Below, one piece after another: positions 58,526 to 64,000 of a stretch of DNA of 64,000 nucleotides (its first letter is position 1; each line of letters starts with the position of its first letter). The DNA is taken from contig NC_134138.1 of NCBI RefSeq assembly GCF_033958435.1, positions 188,391,298 to 188,455,297 on the forward strand. Reading direction: 5' to 3'. A program made the translations under genes and the position numbers. This DNA comes from Carettochelys insculpta. Taxonomy: Eukaryota; Chordata; Testudines; Carettochelyidae. The notes beneath the pieces were generated by a model. The model ran no database searches. It saw only the letters and a program-made list of their open reading frames with translations, and had not been told where the DNA came from.

Positions 58526-58892
58526 GTCTACAGGTAAGCGCCCTTTAGAAAGGGCAAAAATTGAAGTTCGGTGGTCGAAATATTGGCCGTCAAAAGGGAT
58601 CACCTGCCGCCATTATCGGATCAGCATTTCAATCCATTCTTTCGAAGTGCCGCTGCAGAACTTTCGAAAGAGAGCATCCACATGGCTCCAAACACTCTTT
58701 CGAAAGCAGGGAGGCAGGAAACACCGCAGACAGGGTCCCATGGCCAACAAGCCCTTCTGGGGCCACAGCCAGCCGCTCCCTTTAAAGGGCCCCTCCCTCC
58801 ACACGAGCCAAGTGCTGCCCAGCCTTTCCCAGCCCAGCTGAGCCCACCCGTGCCCACCATGGAGGCCCAGTGACAGCTCCTGCAGGAGGACT
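58526..58892. mobile_element. Harbinger-type element, left part only
   Basis: Starts gggtctacaggtaagcgccc. It contains ctttcgaaagagag motifs, the shared ctccctttaaagggcccctc block (also at 28927-28946), and a start-like ccaccatggaggcccag followed by a stop. It is cut by the LINE beginning about 58893; no right half was found. Confidence 0.6.
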
Positions 58893-60827
58893 TTGGTAAT
58901 CTCAGAGGAATGTACGAGGGTATGAGGAAGGCATTAGGACCCACCCAGAACAAGATGGCACCTCTGAAATCCAAACCTGGTGAAGTCATCACTGACAAAG
59001 CCAAACAGATGGAGCGCTGGGTTGAGCACTACTCCGAGCTGTACTCACGCGAGAACGTTGTGGTTGACGCAGCCCTCGATGCCGTCGAGCTCCTACTAGT
59101 AATGGACGAACTGGATCAAGAACCGACTGTGGATGAACTGAAGAGAGCCATCGACAGCATTGCAGCAGGAAAGGCCCCTGGCCAGGATGGTATACCACCA
59201 GAGGTAAACAAATGTGCCGTGGACACACTCCTGGAACCCCTACATGAGCTACTGTGCCTGTGCTGGAAAGAGGGTGAGGTTCCACAGGATATGCGCGACG
59301 CTAACATTGTAACGTTGTATAAGAACAAAGGAGACAGAAGCGACTGCAACAACTACCGTGGAATCTCCCTCCTAAGCGTCACTGGTAAACTGTTCGCTCG
59401 CGTCATCCTTGGCAGACTCCAGAAGATTGCTGTGAGGGTGTACCCCGAATTGCAGTGCGGATTCCGCGCAGAGAGGTCTACCATTGACATGGTCTTCTCT
59501 CTCAGGCAGCTGCAGGAGAAGTGCAGGGAGCAGAGAAAGCCACTCTACATAGCCTTCATTGACCTGACCAAGGCCTTTGACTTGGTCAGCAGGGATGGTC
59601 TGTTCAAACTGCTCCACAAGATAGGTTGTCCTCCACGGTTACTCAAGATGATCCAGTCGTTCCATGAAGACATGAGAGGAACCATCCAATATGACGGCGC
59701 ATTATCGGATGCTTTCAGAATCAGGAGCGGCATCAAACAAGGATGCGTGCTTGCTCCGACATTGTTCGGGATCTTCTTCGCACTCCTCCTGAAGCATGCC
59801 TTTGGATCTTCAACAGAGGGCATCTTGCTGCACACAAGATCTGATGGGAAACTGTTCAACCTTGCAAGGCTGAAAGCTAAGTCTAAGGTGCGAGAAGTCC
59901 TCATCAGAGACATGCTGTTTGCAGACAATGCTGCTGTAGTGTCTCACACAGAAGACCAGCTTCAAAAACTGCTGGATCAGTTCTCCAAAGTGCACAAGGA
60001 CTTTGGGCTTACCATCAGCCTAAAGAAGACAAATGGACTCGGTCAGGATGTTGCTGAATCCCCATCAATCAGTATCGACAACTATACGTTAGAGGTCATC
60101 CACAAGTTCGTTTACCTTGGGTCCACCATCACTGACACCCTGTCATTGGACACTGAGCTAAATAGGAGGATTGGAAAAGCGGCCACAACTCTGTCCAGAC
60201 TCAGCAAGAGAGTGTAGAATAACAACAAGCTGTACACTCACACCAAAATGCAGGTCTACAGAGCCTGCATCCTCAGCACCCTCCTTTATGGCAGCAAGAC
60301 TTGGTTCAGGAAAAGAGGCTGAACATCTTCCACTTGCGCTGCCTCAGGCGCATCCTTGGAATATCATGGAAGGACAGAGTGACCAACAACGCTGTCCTTG
60401 AGCAAGCTGAAATCCCATTATGCACACCCTCCTCAGGCAGCGTCAACTCCACTGGCTTGGCCACGTCCACAGGATGAGTGATGGAAGAATTCCAAAAGAC
60501 ATCCTGTATGGTGAGCTAGCCTCTGGCAAAAGACCTCCCGGACGCCCCCCAGTTGCGCTACAAAGATGTCTGCAAGAGAGACCTCAGAGAGGTAGATATC
60601 GAGCTGGACAACTGGGAAGAACTAGCAGATGACCACAGCAGATGGAGGCAGGGGTTACACAAGGGCCTTCAGAAGGGCGAGATGAGGATCAGACAGCTAG
60701 CAGAGGAGAAGCGAGCGCACAGAAAGCACAATAAGGACTTGCCAGACACCCACTACATCTGCAAGAGATGCAGCAAGGACTGTCACTCTCGTGTGGGTCT
60801 TCATAGTCACAGTAGACGCTGTAAATG
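58893..60827 (+). pseudogene. LINE reverse transcriptase and C-terminal region, broken
   Basis: An open stretch to a stop at 60217 carries GKAPGQDGIPPEV, DCNNYRGISLLSVTGKLFAR, GFRAERSTIDMVFSLRQLQ, YIAFIDLTKAFDLVSRDGL (catalytic Asp), IRSGIKQGCVLAPTLFGIFF, and LFADN at the place of the F-A-D-D catalytic box, so the second Asp is now Asn. After the stop the frame changes at least twice: LHWLGHVHRMSDGRIPKDIL (from 60420) and RYKDVCKRDLREVDIELDNW (from 60553). It ends with a Cys/His motif (ICKRCSKDCHSRVGLHSHSR-RC). The N-terminal endonuclease is missing. Inactive. Confidence 0.88.
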
Positions 60828-60900
60828 AAGTCCTCAATAGAAGCTTTAAAGGGCGCAATGCATAGTCTATGCAGACTGAAGGATGCCTACTACTACTACT
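58893..60900 (+). mobile_element. 5'-truncated non-LTR retrotransposon (LINE)
   Basis: About 2 kb covering the reverse transcriptase to the 3' end. It lacks the endonuclease. The 3' end is a short (TAC)n run (60889-60902) instead of poly-A. The body is in plus orientation, opposite to BBS9. The clade is uncertain; the C-terminal zinc-finger-like motif and the text HWLGHVHRMSDGRIPKDILY are common in RTE/CR1-group and related animal LINEs. Confidence 0.85.
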
Positions 60901-60902
60901 AC
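60889..60902 (+). repeat. (TAC)n tail of the LINE
   Basis: Five CTA/TAC units directly after the LINE 3' UTR, likely added during target-primed reverse transcription or slippage. Confidence 0.8.
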
Positions 60903-61686
60903 TGTCTAGGATAACAAGTTATAACAATAACAATTAAGATTATAAATAATTATGATAAATGTCTTTTTTAGATTAAAATCCAGTCAGAGGCCAGGAAGGC
61001 CCGACCCGAGGTTAGGCCTCTGGGTGCTACACCTGCCCTGCCAGGCAGGTGCACAGTAGGGGGATCAGCCCTACTCCCCTACTAGGGGTCCCTTGGCCAC
61101 TGAATGGACTGTGGTGGTTTAGCTGCAGCTCTGCTCAGAGGTGCAGGCCTGCTGGTGAGGATACGTCTGGTCCAGTGGGTGTGTCGAGTCTGGTGGGTGT
61201 GTCGAGTCCGGTGAAGCAGCCGCTGGTTGGTGTGGTGGCGGGCCCTGGGTTCCGCTAAGCTGGCCGCGCAGTACCTGCACTGGTGCAGGCCAGTTCAACA
61301 GCCGACCCGCTTCCACGCAGGGACACTGCTTGATGTTAGCTCTGTCGCCGCTGCCACCGCTGGAGCACAGGTGGTGGGAAATCTTGCGCCTCAGAACAGG
61401 TGGCAGTCTTCAGTTCTTCTCTCTTCGCTCCAAAGAGCTAGCCTGGGGACTGGCGGACGTTCTATAGAACCACGCCTTCCTGTAAAGGGCCGCAGAATGG
61501 GCTGCGTTGCCCTGCTTTTATAGAGCATGCTCATGCATTATTCATGAGTCTATTACCATTTTGGTACAGTTGTCAACTAGGTCCAGCCCCTGGTGGGATA
61601 CATACCATTGGAACAAACAACAAAATTTTCAGTTCAAACAAACCTCAGTGTTGAAGACCCACCAAAACATAAGGCAAAACTAGACA
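60903..61686 (-). mobile_element. Possible LTR-like insertion
   Basis: Bounded by TGTCTAG (60903) and CTAGACA (61680-61686), with a minus-strand TATA-like ctataaaagc at about 61515-61525 and GC-rich sequence after it. No target duplication is seen, so this may be chance pairing around an unrelated GC-rich repeat (about 60990-61530). Confidence 0.35.
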
Positions 61687-61757
61687 TCTTCAAAAATAAG
61701 TCCCTAGGAAAGATTTAGTGCATTGGTTGTAAAACTTCATTACGAACGGAGAGATCA

Positions 61758-62093
61758 CTAACTATGATCATTTCCACCAGAATCTGAAGGAAGCACTGGA
61801 CTTATCTGAGGTATGCATTCCAGATCACCACACACAGACTCCCACATGAAGCTGTCAGTTGAAAAGTCGGCACAGGTCTGGATGCTGCTGCATAGCTGGA
61901 GCCAGTGGTTGTGGGCACAGCTCCTGGCTGTCTGCTGTACAGTTCTTCTGGCCTCTCTAAGTGCTTGCTGGGTACTCTGGCTCGGTGAGCATTTGTACTC
62001 CAGGAGTGCAGCGCGCTTCTTTTCCATGACTGGAATCATCTCATCGGAGTTAGCTTCGAACCAGATGTGAGGAAGTGACAGTGCACAACACAA
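61758..62093 (-). pseudogene. LINE fragment (endonuclease-RT linker)
   Basis: The minus reading contains WFEANSDEMIPVMEKKRAAL, ARRTVQQTARSCAHNHWLQL and IQTCADFSTDSF. This is the type of linker that lies between endonuclease and reverse transcriptase in such LINEs, and it would come just before the start of the fragment at 58893. It is on the opposite strand, 0.85 kb beyond that element's 3' tail. It stands alone with no reverse transcriptase. Confidence 0.6.
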
Positions 62094-62549
62094 AATTTAA
62101 GCAAGGAGGGCAAAATACTCTAATCACAGTACCAGAGAGAAGATAGAAGACGCAGCAAATGACAAAGAGGAATGCAACAGACTAGTTTCTGCCCTGTGTG
62201 CCAATATTTGCATAGAGGATGTAGTAATAAAAATGTATGAAATTGTAAACAGATTAACATGCATAGAAAGTTTTTTTAGATTTAAAAGAAGGCATTTTAA
62301 GTTGTAGAATCTTTAAAAAGGTGAGACAGGAATTCTAATGCCTAACTTTTTACAGTATTTACTTACACCTTTCTCAATACAGTATTAGTTTATTCCCTCA
62401 CAGTAAGTCTGTTTTCCTTTTAAAAATGCGTACTTTCCTAAATAACAACAAAATGAAACCTTCACATAATAGAGAAAAAAATAATATAACCTCAATTATG
62501 GGTCTCTATCAGAACCTCCATGATCCTGCAAAAGCTCTATAAACACAGA
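62094..62549. other. AT-rich intron or flank, nothing recognised
   Basis: No gene or element identified. Confidence 0.5.
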
Positions 62550-62991
62550 GGCTATGTCTACACTAGTCCCTGCCTTTCGAAAGTGGAATGCTAATGAGAC
62601 ACTTTGGGACATGCTAATGAGGCGCTCCCATGAATATGCAGCACCTCATTAGTGTAATGGCAGCTGCGGCAATTCGAAAGTGCTGCTTTTGAATCACGGC
62701 TCACCCGTGTAGACGGGGGTGTTTCGAAAGGAACCCCTCAGCCTTCAAAAGCCCCTTATTCCTAAAACCAAATAGGAATAAGGGGCTTTAAAAGACAGTG
62801 TGGTCCTTTCGAAAGGCCACCGTCTACACAAATGGCATGTGATTCAAAAGCAGCACTTTCGAATTGCCGTGGCTGCCATTATGCTAATGATGCATATTTA
62901 TATGCATATTCATAGCAGCACCTTATTAGCAGATTCCAACATGTCTCATTAGCATCCCTTGTTCGAAGGGGCGGCTAGCGTAGACTTAGCC
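62550..62991. mobile_element. Palindromic MITE, duplication AGA
   Basis: 442 bp. Ends GGCTATGTCTACACTAGTCC and GCTAGCGTAGACTTAGCC, with AGA flanks (62547-62549, 62992-62994). The halves are inverted copies meeting at ccccttattcctaaaacc. Sister of 19627-20062. Confidence 0.88.
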
Positions 62992-63205
62992 AGAGTCTAT
63001 AAATATTTCAAAAGGTACTCCAAAGTTAATGTAGCCACCTGATCCATTTCATTGACAAGATAGCCTAGAGATAGCCTTGAGATTTTGGGGGAGAAGTGTC
63101 AATTCAATTTTCACATTAATTTTTAGAGACAATGGTGAACATACATTCACATCCATTTTCATCTAAGGGGGAAAAGATAGCACCTAAGAAGTTTCCTAAC
63201 TCTCT

Positions 63206-63639
63206 GGCTACATCTACACTAGCCCAAAACTTTGAAATGGCCATGCAAATGGCCGTGTCGAAGATTACTAATCAGGCGCTGAAATTCATATTCAGTGCCT
63301 AATTAGCATGTGGGTGGCTGCGGCACTTCGAAATTGCCATGGCTCGCTGCCGCATGGCTCGTCCAGACAGGGGTCCTTTTCGAAAGGACCCCACCAACTT
63401 TGAAACCCCTTATTCCTATCTGCTGATAGGAATAAGAGGTCTCGAAGCTCCTGGGGCCCTTTCGAAAAGGACCTTCATCTGGATGAGCCGCATGGCAGCG
63501 AGCCACAGCAATTTCAAAGTGCAGCGGCTGCCTGCATGCTAATGAGGCACTGAATATGTATTTCAGTGCTTCATTAGTAATCTTCGAAATGGCCATTTGC
63601 ATGGCCATTTTGAAGTTTTAGGCTAGTGTAGACACAGCC
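63206..63639. mobile_element. Palindromic MITE, duplication TCT
   Basis: 434 bp. Ends GGCTACATCTACACTAGCCC and GGCTAGTGTAGACACAGCC, TCT flanks (63203-63205, 63640-63642). The halves are inverted copies around ttattcctatctgctgatag. It is the intact reference for the element split by DIRS-B (22794-31080). Confidence 0.9.
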
Positions 63640-63642
63640 TCT

Positions 63643-64000
63643 TCTACAAGCAAAACTCAAGTATGTTCTCTATGCATAAGAGAACAGTACACTTAGTATC
63701 TCTATTCTTTCTGCCAAGATTCCTAAAAATCATTCTTCTTATTGCCAATTCTGATGGTGAGAATTTTATTATATGGTTCCCTATGCACTAGAAACTAGAC
63801 ATTACATTAGAACATCGAACAGCTGTCAGATGGTACCAACTTTTGGTCACTTTCACCTGGGCTCAATTCAATTGGAGGTTGAGATGTGAAAGGCTCCGTT
63901 CTCAATCATCTGAACCATTCAGATGTATATACATAACACAACAGTTAAAGGAATAAAGAACACAAGATCATTTCTCACACATGAAACCACAGAATGGAAA
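63643..64000. other. AT-rich, nothing recognised
   Basis: No BBS9 exon, gene or repeat was found in this last stretch. Confidence 0.5.

Overview
The window reads as intronic DNA from a turtle, most likely a cryptodire. The evidence is a tRNA-derived SINE at about 10.26 kb resembling the cryptodire Cry I type, CR1-like 3' remnants, Penelope-like tails, and three DIRS retrotransposons. No prokaryotic or organellar features were seen.

One host gene is present. Six consecutive exons on the minus strand encode the middle of BBS9 (PTHB1), a BBSome subunit. In transcript order they lie at 57220-57299, 48539-48592, 43394-43496, 35839-35943, 11312-11452 and 9477-9572. All have AG/GT splice borders, matching codon phases and no internal stop. 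The 5' and 3' parts of the gene lie outside the window.

The introns are filled with nested mobile elements. Three DIRS-type (tyrosine-recombinase) retrotransposons, A (12946-19042), B (22993-30873) and C (35992-41902), all lie on the minus strand, like BBS9. Each carries a gag-like ORF, a reverse transcriptase/RNase H and a tyrosine recombinase, plus terminal inverted repeats and an internal complementary region. No copy has a full set of open reading frames. Copy A sits inside a solo LTR, inside another solo LTR, inside a TA-flanked DNA transposon. Copy B sits at the centre of a palindromic MITE and itself contains a solo LTR and a Harbinger-type MITE. Copy C ends 48 bp from a BBS9 splice acceptor.

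The rest of the mobile content is: a degenerate PIF/Harbinger element at 2.5-5.4 kb with two converging genes and a relic intron; several MITEs with a shared end sequence and 3-bp target duplications; TA-flanked mariner/pogo-like elements; Penelope-like remnants, one holding a 1037-bp solo LTR; a truncated non-LTR retrotransposon at 58.9-60.9 kb; hAT-like fragments; and simple repeats. What remains is AT-rich intron with no recognisable gene.

The small ORFs spread through the window are mostly chance or shadow frames inside repeats. All calls come from reading the sequence; no database search was run.
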